A stretch of 64,000 nucleotides of DNA, taken from NCBI RefSeq assembly GCF_000195635.1, contig NZ_GL882687.1:21346-85345 (forward strand). The letters run 5' to 3'. This DNA is from Bacteroides fluxus YIT 12057. Its GTDB lineage: Bacteria > Bacteroidota > Bacteroidia > Bacteroidales > Bacteroidaceae. Within the stretch, counting starts at the first letter, position 1, and each line of letters opens with the position of its first letter. The translations under genes were made by a program, and so were the position numbers. Below are positions 27,601-35,291 of the stretch, piece by piece. Under the pieces are notes generated by a model that was not told the DNA's origin, searched no databases, and worked only from the letters and a program-made list of their open reading frames with translations.

Positions 27601-28527
27601 TTCTTTTTTACCTTGCCCTACCGTCGGGAGGCTGCCAGCATAGAAGCGATGTCAAAAGACTATTTGAATACCTTTGATATAAAATTGCTGCACGACAAGA
27701 ATGAAAGGGAGGAAATGCTTCCGAAGGTTTCCGAGAAGTTCCATTCTATCCTTCTGGTGGAAAGTGACCATGAACTGTGCGATTACCTCACCTGTAACCT
27801 GCAGGCTTCTTTCGAGCATGTCTATAAGGCACACGACGGGGTGGAAGCCTTGCCGCTGCTTACTTCGCATCTGCCTCAGATAGTGTTGAGCAACATCAGA
27901 ATGCCGCGTATGGATGGTCTTGAGCTTTGCCGTTACATGAAGCAGAAGGCTGAACTGAACTGTATTCCTGTGGTGGTGCTCACTTCGTGCGTGGACGATA
28001 CGATTATGGAGGAAGCCTATAAGATAGGTGTAGAGGCTTATATAACGAAGCCTTTCGACATGGATTTGCTGTTGGTGCAGTTGCAGAACATCCTCCATAA
28101 CCATAATGCCATAAAGAAACGTTATGCTCCGGTTGCTATGCCGTTGGCGGTGCCCGGTGAGCAGAAGTATCCGGATGAGCAGTTTTTGCTTCAGTTTAAC
28201 CGGATTGTCAGCCAGCACATTGGCAATACGGAGCTGGATGTGACTTTTATTGCCTGTCAGTTGGGCATGAGCCGGGCCGCACTTTACAACAAGACTAAGA
28301 ACATTCTGCAAGGAGGCATCAGTGAATATATCACGAAGTGCCGTTTGGAACAAGCTGCCCGGTTGCTGGCCACTACTGCACTTCCCGTTGCTGAGGTTGC
28401 CGAGAAGACCGGCTTCAGGCATGCCCGCAACTTCAGCACCTTGTTCAAGGGCAGTTATGGCATGAGTCCCACGGAATACAGGAAGAAACATCATGATTCT
28501 TTTATCTTTCCGGCGACGGATATATAG
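24607..28527 (+). CDS. Hybrid two-component sensor/regulator with degenerate phosphorylation sites
   Basis: The layout is that of the HTCS regulators that control Bacteroides polysaccharide loci. A signal or anchor segment is followed by a periplasmic sensor of repeated propeller blades (LWIGTKLGIYRM, IWVATLQGLCYY, LWIGTDGGGLNRL) and a Y_Y_Y-like domain. Next come a membrane segment (WWLQNWFLILCSLFFISVIV), a HisKA-like region, an ATPase domain with NLLENAYKF, VEDQGIGL and GTGIGLSY, a receiver, and a C-terminal AraC helix-turn-helix. The H-box reads NINYELRTP, with Tyr where the phospho-accepting His belongs. The receiver reads LSNIRMPRMDG, with Asn in place of the phospho-accepting Asp, and VESD in place of the acidic pair. 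ATG 24607 is used; ATG 24619 is an alternative. It is divergent from susC and surely its regulator, but probably signals without phosphotransfer. Confidence 0.93.
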   Translation: MQKIMKSIFFLLLCFGWLQAVAIPHSYYHCKQISIEHGLPTSITSLCRDSENSLWIGTKLGIYRMKGEKLEKYELPYQLRQRTHYIVRICRGPEQRIWVATLQGLCYYDAQADSLKVLTCRGELVKSDMILSDGRQVVIPQRDGLLVYDGQMRFSHSIALDMGGKSIVHALPFDGERWLVIGTDSRLQLLSLKDGRLFPSPFPDSLSAYCAFRDKQGRFWFSCYGEGVKCYSAEGRLLQEYNTRNSSLSNDIVLDISEWNGAVWMATDGGGVNIVYPDTREVQVLSEEQNRSFLGNSVTSLCPAGNHIWVGTVREGVLCVEKSSITTYTQRKEHPWAELSNKCPLCLWEDADGILWIGTDGGGLNRLDPQTEQFTHYPATAGEKIVSICPFSSGLLLVSSFTKGLYLFDKRTGSYRPFLLPDPAVQHRISLSSAPVNLRLTPQGEIELYGNSVYRYQPKTHRLIPVYPNIPNLHSSWVYMGEYRSRSVFNDRFNVFQYDKEKQQYEFLWHKPGEHLLATAIDSVGYLWVTTANGVTRTSISSGHTEKFRLPGKGNVITSMVVDNGGTVWMGSSEGVYAYHPEKRKFILYDEMDGVLPNDFLSKPVLVSKDGNVYMGGTRGLLRVNMAMDPSDSRQPVSLSLHEALLDRRRIPVGSGGEVSIPYNFSSFQVRVFIENGNMLRKHIYRFRIKGVTQGYVETSRPYYTLLTLAPGNYTLTAQCTEKGGEWSDEFPLLRFTVLPPWWLQNWFLILCSLFFISVIVYAAYLYDRRMRRKYSEQECANYKEKVKALVNINYELRTPLTLIYAPLKQLADNKLIPFELRTRLYHVLKQTRRMRNTIDMILHMRKMEVEKNILRMSPARFNEWLQGIVDGFKDEFALQQMKIETNLDERIGEMYFDLNQCEIILNNLLENAYKFSKEHTTVTVSTSLDEDSNMVRVYVEDQGIGLRQEDFGRLFNRFYQGKHGLYGTGIGLSYTKQLVEMHGGVVGAKNNAVQGATFFFTLPYRREAASIEAMSKDYLNTFDIKLLHDKNEREEMLPKVSEKFHSILLVESDHELCDYLTCNLQASFEHVYKAHDGVEALPLLTSHLPQIVLSNIRMPRMDGLELCRYMKQKAELNCIPVVVLTSCVDDTIMEEAYKIGVEAYITKPFDMDLLLVQLQNILHNHNAIKKRYAPVAMPLAVPGEQKYPDEQFLLQFNRIVSQHIGNTELDVTFIACQLGMSRAALYNKTKNILQGGISEYITKCRLEQAARLLATTALPVAEVAEKTGFRHARNFSTLFKGSYGMSPTEYRKKHHDSFIFPATDI

Positions 28528-28595
28528 GTGAAACTCGCGGAAGGATAAGCAGGAATGCGCGTTTGCCTTGTCTGTTTTATCATTTGCCTTTAGGT

Positions 28596-28695
28596 AAAAC
28601 TTCGTCCCACGTACCTGGGCTCTCCGGCACACGTACGTAAACCGGCGGGCCCACGTGCCTGTGCCGGAGAGCCCAGGTACGTGGGATAAAGTTTT
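28596..28695. repeat. Large imperfect palindrome downstream of the hybrid regulator
   Basis: Arms 28596-28631 and 28660-28695 are 36 bases each with only two mismatches (CG against TA at the seventh and eighth paired positions from the outer edge, roughly). The 28-base loop contains ACGTACGT, GGGCCC and CACGTG. The string CCCACGTACCTG of the left arm recurs as CCCACGTGCCTG in the loop. It lies 69 bases beyond the regulator's stop and is much more GC-rich than its flanks. It may be a repetitive palindromic element, a terminator, or both. Confidence 0.75.
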
Positions 28696-29170
28696 GCATT
28701 AGGCATCAGGACATTATGTATAAGGCTTTCCGGTATTCAGTATTAGGCAGAGGGATAAAAAACAACCGTATCCCAAGGCTCGGATCTATATATCCGGTGG
28801 CTTGAGCAACGAGGCATATCCGAACGAAGAACGGGGCTTGCTGTGAAAAACGGGTGATATTCCGATAGCCATGGTTGAATATCGCTTAAAATCAGCGTTA
28901 ATAAATGTTATTACGGTATACTTGCTGTGCGGGCGGATGAATACTCGGAAGAGATTGATAAATAGGGATTTATGCTTTAATAAGAGAGGGAATTCGTGCC
29001 CGGAAGCGTGCTGGCAAACCATTTGCCGTCACTTGCCTACACGGTTGCCATCACTCCGCAAATGCCGATGAACAGGGAGGTGCAGAGCTGTGGTGACGGA
29101 GTGCTGGCAAAATGTGTTGCAACTCGCTGTATGTCGAATATCAAACAGGGCTTGCTGCGTTCGTAGTTGG
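28696..29170. other. Non-coding stretch with degenerate short repeats
   Basis: I see no convincing gene in these 475 bases. Short open frames exist on both strands but have no recognisable content. Between 29006 and 29111 there are imperfect copies of a motif around TGCTGGCAAA and GTGACGG. TTGCCATCACTCCG (29045-29058) is the near-complement of CGGAGTGCTGGCAA (29097-29110), with 13 of 14 bases paired. This looks like decayed repeat or mobile DNA. Confidence 0.4.
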
Positions 29171-29223
29171 GAAACGAGTTTCTTCTTATCTCACTTAATC
29201 AGAATTTTGCATTATCTTTGCAA
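29171..29223 (+). promoter_or_regulatory. Promoter of argS, copy B of a 53-base duplicated segment
   Basis: TATCTTTG at 29213-29220 is a -7 box 25 bases before the argS ATG. The full 53 bases match 8905-8957 (complement) in front of the GH20 gene at 48 positions; all differences are transitions. As in the other copy there is no standard TTTG box. Confidence 0.7.
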
Positions 29224-29244
29224 CCGGAAAATACATTTAGAATC

Positions 29245-31062
29245 ATGAATATAGAACAAAAACTGGTAACGTCCGTCATTAGCGGACTGAAGGCATTGTA
29301 CGGGCAAGACGTTCCTGCCGCACAAGTACAGTTACAGAAAACCAAGAAAGAATTTGAAGGACATCTTACGCTGGTGGTTTTTCCTTTCCTGCGGATGTCC
29401 AAGAAAGGTCCCGAACAGACCGCACAGGAGATTGGTGAATATTTGCTGGCAAATGAGCCGTCAGTATCAGCTTTTAATGTCATCAAGGGATTCCTGAATC
29501 TTACGATTGCTTCTTCTGCTTGGATTGAATTGCTGAATGGCATTCATGCTGACAAGCAATATGGAATTGTGGCTGCTACTGATAATTCTCCGTTGGTAAT
29601 GATTGAATATTCTTCTCCCAACACCAATAAGCCGCTTCACTTGGGGCATGTCCGCAACAACCTGTTGGGCAATGCGCTGGCAAATATCGTTGCTGCCAAC
29701 GGTAACCGGGTGGTGAAGACCAATATCGTCAATGACCGTGGTATCCACATCTGCAAGTCTATGCTGGCATGGCAGAAGTATGGCAATGGTGAGACTCCCG
29801 AAACTTCCGGCAAGAAGGGCGACCACTTGATCGGCGATTATTATGTGGCTTTCGACAAGCACTACAAGGCCGAAGTGAAGGAGTTGATGGCGAAGTTCCA
29901 GCGTGAAGGTCTGAACGAGGAAGAAGCCAAAGCCAAGGCGGAAGCGGAATCTCCTTTGATGAAAGAGGCCCGTGAGATGCTCGTGAAATGGGAAGCCAAT
30001 GATCCTGAAGTGCGTGCCCTTTGGAAGAAAATGAACGACTGGGTATATGCCGGTTTTGATGAGACCTACAGGATGATGGGGGTTACTTTCGACAAGATCT
30101 ACTATGAGTCAAATACTTACCTTGAAGGCAAGGAGAAAGTGATGGAAGGTTTGGAGAAAGGTTTCTTCTACCGGAAAGAGGATGGTTCCGTATGGGCCGA
30201 CTTGACCGGGGAGGGACTGGATCACAAGCTGTTGCTGCGTGCCGACGGCACTTCCGTTTATATGACCCAGGATATCGGTACCGCCAAATTGCGTTTTGCC
30301 GATTATCCCATCGACAAGATGATTTATGTAGTGGGTAACGAACAGAACTATCACTTCCAGGTGCTTTCCATTTTGCTCGACAAGTTGGGTTTTGAATGGG
30401 GCAAGGGGCTGGTACATTTCTCTTACGGTATGGTAGAGCTTCCCGAAGGTAAGATGAAGAGCCGTGAAGGTACAGTCGTGGATGCCGATGACTTGATGGC
30501 GGAAATGATCGAGACTGCCAAAGAAACTTCCAATGAACTGGGAAAATTGGACGGACTGACCAAGGAGGAAGCCGACAATATTGCCCGTATCGTAGGTCTG
30601 GGTGCCTTGAAATACTTCATATTGAAGGTAGATGCCCGTAAGAACATGACTTTCAATCCGAAAGAGTCCATTGATTTCAACGGCAATACGGGGCCGTTTA
30701 TCCAATATACATACGCACGTATCCAGTCTGTTCTCCGTAAGGCCAAGGAGGCAGGTATCGTAATCCCTGCACAGATTCCGGCAAATATTGAACTGAGCGA
30801 GAAAGAGGAAGGGTTGATTCAGATGGTCGCTGACTTTGCTGCCGTAGTGAAACAGGCCGGTGAAGATTACAGTCCTTCCGTCATTGCCAACTATACATAC
30901 GACTTGGTGAAGGAATACAATCAGTTCTACCACGACTTCAGCATTCTGCGCGAGGAGAATGAAGCAGTGAAGGTGTTCCGCCTTGCTTTGTCTGAGAATG
31001 TAGCCAAAGTGGTGCGGTTGGGTATGGGGCTGCTTGGCATTGAGGTGCCTGACAGAATGTAA
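29245..31062 (+). CDS. argS: Arginyl-tRNA synthetase
   Basis: This class I synthetase charges tRNA-Arg in the cytoplasm. ATG 29245 (MNIEQKLVTSVISGL) gives 605 residues; a longer frame to 29167 would start inside the promoter. The HIGH-type motif is PLHLGHVRNNLLGN and the KMSKS-type motif is GKMKSREGTVV; the C-terminal DALR-type anticodon-binding domain begins around residue 480 and ends in GLLGIEVPDRM. It has its own promoter, shared in sequence with a GH20 gene, and converges with topA on a strong hairpin at 31086-31119. Nothing suggests a defect. Confidence 0.97.
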   Translation: MNIEQKLVTSVISGLKALYGQDVPAAQVQLQKTKKEFEGHLTLVVFPFLRMSKKGPEQTAQEIGEYLLANEPSVSAFNVIKGFLNLTIASSAWIELLNGIHADKQYGIVAATDNSPLVMIEYSSPNTNKPLHLGHVRNNLLGNALANIVAANGNRVVKTNIVNDRGIHICKSMLAWQKYGNGETPETSGKKGDHLIGDYYVAFDKHYKAEVKELMAKFQREGLNEEEAKAKAEAESPLMKEAREMLVKWEANDPEVRALWKKMNDWVYAGFDETYRMMGVTFDKIYYESNTYLEGKEKVMEGLEKGFFYRKEDGSVWADLTGEGLDHKLLLRADGTSVYMTQDIGTAKLRFADYPIDKMIYVVGNEQNYHFQVLSILLDKLGFEWGKGLVHFSYGMVELPEGKMKSREGTVVDADDLMAEMIETAKETSNELGKLDGLTKEEADNIARIVGLGALKYFILKVDARKNMTFNPKESIDFNGNTGPFIQYTYARIQSVLRKAKEAGIVIPAQIPANIELSEKEEGLIQMVADFAAVVKQAGEDYSPSVIANYTYDLVKEYNQFYHDFSILREENEAVKVFRLALSENVAKVVRLGMGLLGIEVPDRM

Positions 31063-31085
31063 CAGAATACCGTATATCCTCAAAC

Positions 31086-31119
31086 AAGAGGGGCTGCCTG
31101 GTAAAAGGCAGCCCCTCTT
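31086..31119. terminator. Bidirectional terminator between argS and topA
   Basis: AAGAGGGGCTGCC (31086-31098) pairs perfectly with GGCAGCCCCTCTT (31107-31119) around an 8-base loop. It sits between the converging stops of argS and topA, 23 bases from each, and can serve both. Confidence 0.88.
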
Positions 31120-31142
31120 TAGTTACGGGATATCATGGAATG

Positions 31143-33563
31143 TTACTTCTTGGCTGTGGTTTTGGTTGTGGAGGCTTTTGTTTTCTTGGAAGTTGCGGCC
31201 TTGGACGTCTTGGTTGTTCTGGCAGCGGCTCTTGTGCCTCTCTTTGGCTTGTTGGCTTCCTTTTCACTCTGGAGCTTGACAATCTCCAGACAGGCTGTCA
31301 GGCTCAGATCCTGGGGCACGATGTCCTTGGGGATTTTATAATTGCCGCCTTTGTAAGCAATGTACGGGCCGTAGCGTCCGTTTATAATCTCCAGGTCGGG
31401 TTCTTCCTCAAATTTCTTGAGATGCCGTTTGGCTTCTTCTTCTTGTTTCTGTTGCAGCAGGACTACCGCCTCTTCAAGAGTGACCGTCATCGGGTCCATG
31501 GTCTTGGGCAGTGAGACGTAGGTGCGGTTATACAGAATATACGGACCGAAACGTCCGGCGCCTATGGTCACCATTTTGTCCTCATATTCGCCGAGGTTGC
31601 GGGGAAGTTTGAATAGTTCCAACGCTTCCTCCAAGGTGATGGTTTCAAGGGACATATCTTTGCCCAGCTGTGCGAAACGGGGTTTTTCTTCGTCTTCGCT
31701 GGTTCCTATTTGCGCCACCGGACCGAAACGGCCTATTTTGACGGACACCTGTTTGCCGGTAGCGGGTTCTGTTCCTAAAATACGTTCGCCTGCCTTATGG
31801 GCATTCTTGGCTGCGAGGGTACTTTCTACCGAGGGATGGAAGTGGTCGTAGAATGTCCGCAGGATATCTGTCCATTGCTTGTCGCCTTCTGCGATTTCGT
31901 CAAACTGCTTCTCGACGTTGGCGGTGAAGTTATAGTCGAGGATATTCGGGAAATATTCTATCAGGAAGTCATTGACTACCATACCGGTGTCGGTAGGCAG
32001 CAGTTTGGACTTCTCGGCTCCGGTGATCTCGGTACGGGCCGTATCTGTGATTTGATCGTCTTTCAAGGTCAGTACATCGTATGTACGCTCTTCACCCGGT
32101 TTCTCGCCTTTCACGACATATTCACGCTGCTGGATGGTGGAGATGGTAGGGGCGTAGGTAGAAGGACGTCCGATACCCAGTTCTTCCAGTTTGCGTACAA
32201 GGCTTGCTTCGGTGTAGCGGGGAGGATGTTGGGTGAAACGTTCGGTGGCAGTGATGTCCGCATACTGCAGCTCCTGTCCTTTTGCCAAAGGAGGAAGCAG
32301 ATGGGCTTCATCTTCCTGCATTTCTACATCATCGTCGTATGATTCGCGGTAAACACGGAGGAATCCGTCGAACTTCACGACTTCTCCGGTTGCCGTGAAT
32401 GTATCCGGTGCGTTACTGATGCTGATGCTTACCGTTGTTTTTTCCACTTCGGCATCTGCCATCTGCGAAGCGATGGTACGTTTCCAGATTAAATCATATA
32501 ATTTCCTTTCCTGTGCGGTTCCCTCTATCTTGGCATTTTCCATGTAGGTGGGGCGGATAGCCTCGTGGGCTTCCTGCGCTCCTTTGGTCTTGGTGGCAAA
32601 ATGGCGCGGGAATACATAGCGTTCGCCCATCAGGTGGGTGATGGCTTCCTTACTGCCGTTCACGGCATATTCGGAGAGGTTTACAGAGTCGGTACGCATG
32701 TAGGTGATGTTTCCCGATTCATACAGGTGTTGTGCCACCATCATGGTCTGCGCTACCGTAAAGCCTAATTTACGGGCAGCCTCTTGCTGCAGGGTGGAAG
32801 TTGTAAATGGAGCCGCAGGAGTCTTTTTCAGCGGACGGGTATTGATGTCGTTGATGGTGAAAGTGGAGGATTTGCAGCTTTCCAGGAATTTCTGTGCTTC
32901 CGCTTTGGTCTTGATGCGGCGTGCCAGTTCCGCCTTCATCTCTATCAGCTTCCCGTCGGCATCGGGAACCAGGAAGATGGCAGTGACCCGGTATGCGGCT
33001 TCTGTCCGGAAAGCGTGTATTTCGCGTTCGCGCTCCACAATGAGGCGTACGGCAACGGACTGCACACGTCCCGCTGAAAGTGCGGGCTTTACCTTTTTCC
33101 ACAATACGGGGGAAAGTTCAAAACCTACGATACGGTCCAGAATGCGTCGTGCCTGTTGGGCGTCAACCAGGTTAATGTCAATGTTACGCGGATTTTCGAT
33201 TGCTTTCAGGATAGCGCCTTTGGTGATTTCGTGAAAAACGATACGTTTGGTCTGTTCCGGTTTGAGTTTCAACACTTCGTATAGGTGCCAGGCAATAGCC
33301 TCTCCTTCGCGGTCCTCATCGGAAGCCAGCCATACGGTTTCTGCTTTTTCAGCTTCCTCCTTCAGTTGGGTTACAATTTTCTTTTTATCTACAGGTATTT
33401 CGTAGTGCGGTTTAAAGTCGTCTTCAATATCAATGCTGAATTGTTTTTTCTTTAAGTCGCGTATATGCCCGTAGCTGGAAAGGACCTTAAAGTCCTTTCC
33501 CAGGAATTTTTCTATCGTTTTTGCTTTTGCCGGTGACTCGACAATGACTAGGTTTTTCTGCAT
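31143..33563 (-). CDS. topA: DNA topoisomerase I
   Basis: This type IA topoisomerase relaxes negative supercoils. I use the ATG at 33563 (MQKNLVIVESPAKAKTIEKFLG), which begins exactly at the Toprim domain; the 15-codon upstream extension is unlikely. WLASDEDREGEAIAWHL gives the acidic metal site. The active Tyr is in NITYMRTDSVNLSE. The C-terminus has repeats of the type GRFGPYILYNRTYVSLP and GRYGPYIAYKGGNYKIP without the cysteine pairs of the E. coli zinc ribbons, then a Lys/Thr/Ala-rich basic tail. The gene lies 59 bases after the barrel-protein gene and may be the last of that leftward set. Confidence 0.96.
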   Translation of the reverse strand: MQKNLVIVESPAKAKTIEKFLGKDFKVLSSYGHIRDLKKKQFSIDIEDDFKPHYEIPVDKKKIVTQLKEEAEKAETVWLASDEDREGEAIAWHLYEVLKLKPEQTKRIVFHEITKGAILKAIENPRNIDINLVDAQQARRILDRIVGFELSPVLWKKVKPALSAGRVQSVAVRLIVEREREIHAFRTEAAYRVTAIFLVPDADGKLIEMKAELARRIKTKAEAQKFLESCKSSTFTINDINTRPLKKTPAAPFTTSTLQQEAARKLGFTVAQTMMVAQHLYESGNITYMRTDSVNLSEYAVNGSKEAITHLMGERYVFPRHFATKTKGAQEAHEAIRPTYMENAKIEGTAQERKLYDLIWKRTIASQMADAEVEKTTVSISISNAPDTFTATGEVVKFDGFLRVYRESYDDDVEMQEDEAHLLPPLAKGQELQYADITATERFTQHPPRYTEASLVRKLEELGIGRPSTYAPTISTIQQREYVVKGEKPGEERTYDVLTLKDDQITDTARTEITGAEKSKLLPTDTGMVVNDFLIEYFPNILDYNFTANVEKQFDEIAEGDKQWTDILRTFYDHFHPSVESTLAAKNAHKAGERILGTEPATGKQVSVKIGRFGPVAQIGTSEDEEKPRFAQLGKDMSLETITLEEALELFKLPRNLGEYEDKMVTIGAGRFGPYILYNRTYVSLPKTMDPMTVTLEEAVVLLQQKQEEEAKRHLKKFEEEPDLEIINGRYGPYIAYKGGNYKIPKDIVPQDLSLTACLEIVKLQSEKEANKPKRGTRAAARTTKTSKAATSKKTKASTTKTTAKK

Positions 33564-33622
33564 AATTTTCTGTTTTATAAGTGACTCCCGCCACTGAATT
33601 GACCGCAAAAGTAGGAAAAAAA

Positions 33623-35278
33623 TTAGAAACGGAAGCTTACACCGCCTACAAAATTGATGCCTTCAGTGGGGTATCCCCAATAATATCGGTACTCTTTGTT
33701 CAACAAATTGTTTGCCTGCGCATATACGGAAATGCCTTTGAAGATTTCATAACTGCCGCCTAAGTAAAGGTTGCTCACAGGGTCGGTTTTCATTCCTTCC
33801 GCCTTTTCGCGGGAGATATGCTGATAGCCCAGGTTTACCAGTACCGTGGGAACCGGGCGTACGTCTATACGGAAGTTTCCTTCAAAAGCGGGCTTATAGG
33901 CAAGTACCGTCCCTTTCTCCCGGCCTTCTTTTCCGGAAGTGTCCCAGTCCCGGTAAATGCCGGAGGCTGTGAAAGCGATGATGTTTTTATAGGCATAGCT
34001 GATTTCGGCGCCTGCATATACATCGCTCATGTTCTGCTGACCTATTCTGAGCATCTGGAAACGGCCTGTTTCTGTGAATTCAGATTCGTCAGGCGAGAAA
34101 TACAGTTCGTTCTTCAAGTCTTGGTAGCCTCCGTAAATGTTGAACCATAATCCGTCAATGGGGCTGGCTTTGAATCCCAAGGCGGCATTCAGCTGCTCGT
34201 ACGTGGCATCCGGTTGGGGAGCAACCTGTCCGTACGGGCAAAACTCACCGATACGGCGGAAATCATTCTGCCGTTTGCCTCCCTTTGCCTGGGCATATAA
34301 TATGTAACTGTCGGAGAAGTTGTATTGGGCCGTTACGTCCGGAGAGACGCGGAACTTCTTACCGAAATTCAATGCCATATCCACGTTTGCCCCGACGCGT
34401 ATTTTCCACTCTTCGCTTTCATAACGGTAGTGGGGGTTCAGATGGACGGAGGTGTAGTCTTCGAAGCCGTTATTCTTATAGAATGCATTGTCCATGGCAA
34501 ATCCGATTCCTATGAACTGTTCTTCCGAGATGGCTCCCGACACTTCTGCCTTGGTACGTACAATGCCCTCTTTGGAGTCTTGTGTGCCGAAATCATATTG
34601 GCGTTCGTAGAACAGGAGGTTGGTTTCTGCCTTGAACTGCAAAGGCAGGCTGCTGTCTGTAGATTTCACGCCGAAGTGTACGTCACCGGATGTGAACTTT
34701 TGTTTGACTCCTGCCGGAGCATCCAGGAAATTGAAGTTGCTCAAATCGAAATTGCCCGCTACATTCAGGTCGATCTTCTTGAATGAGTGTATGTAATCCA
34801 TTCCGGCATGACTGCGGTAGTAGTAAGATTTCCAGTCATCCTTGCTCTCCGGCAAGTCCAGCTTGCCATTCATGCCGTTCATGTGGAAGGTGAGGTTCAG
34901 ACGGTCACTGTTGGGCAAGGTGAACAGGTAGTTGGCACGTGCGTCCAGATTGCCATAGTTGCCGTACCCCAGGCGGGCATAGCCCGGTGACGCTTTCTGT
35001 TGTGTCTCCTTTCCGGTATAGGCCTGCATCGTGACGGCCGGTATCTCTCCGGCAGGCATCAGGGTGGCGTCATATTCTACTTCCTTCTTGCTGACGGCGG
35101 GCAGTTCCACCTTGGGCAATACGTTGACCTTCGAGGCATCCATGATGTCCGGGTTGTATTCCTGTTCCACGACGACCGTACGGTTCATCGTAGAGTCTTT
35201 GGCTTGCTGTTGAGCTTGTGCTCCTAAAGGGAGGGCGACAAGCGCCGTTCCTGCGAGGATATATTGTATCTTTTTCAT
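33623..35278 (-). CDS. Outer-membrane beta-barrel protein, TonB-receptor-like without a plug
   Basis: A signal peptide (MKKIQYILAGTALVALPLGAQAQ) leads into about 525 residues rich in alternating hydrophobic and aromatic strands, ending in GGVSFRF with the terminal Phe typical of outer-membrane barrels. Such proteins are often labelled TonB-dependent receptors in Bacteroides, yet I see no plug domain: the barrel begins about 100 residues in, after a polar stretch with VVVEQEYNPDIMDASKVN. It may therefore be a structural or secretion-linked barrel rather than an importer. It begins 13 bases after the stop of the large TPR gene, which suggests one complex made from both proteins. Substrate unknown. 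Confidence 0.75.
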   Translation of the reverse strand: MKKIQYILAGTALVALPLGAQAQQQAKDSTMNRTVVVEQEYNPDIMDASKVNVLPKVELPAVSKKEVEYDATLMPAGEIPAVTMQAYTGKETQQKASPGYARLGYGNYGNLDARANYLFTLPNSDRLNLTFHMNGMNGKLDLPESKDDWKSYYYRSHAGMDYIHSFKKIDLNVAGNFDLSNFNFLDAPAGVKQKFTSGDVHFGVKSTDSSLPLQFKAETNLLFYERQYDFGTQDSKEGIVRTKAEVSGAISEEQFIGIGFAMDNAFYKNNGFEDYTSVHLNPHYRYESEEWKIRVGANVDMALNFGKKFRVSPDVTAQYNFSDSYILYAQAKGGKRQNDFRRIGEFCPYGQVAPQPDATYEQLNAALGFKASPIDGLWFNIYGGYQDLKNELYFSPDESEFTETGRFQMLRIGQQNMSDVYAGAEISYAYKNIIAFTASGIYRDWDTSGKEGREKGTVLAYKPAFEGNFRIDVRPVPTVLVNLGYQHISREKAEGMKTDPVSNLYLGGSYEIFKGISVYAQANNLLNKEYRYYWGYPTEGINFVGGVSFRF

Positions 35279-35291
35279 AATGATCTATTGT

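Noticed and set aside
28871..29071. Small forward open frame in the gene-free stretch after the hybrid regulator
   Set aside because: No recognisable motif, Arg/Lys-rich random look and no ribosome-binding or promoter context.
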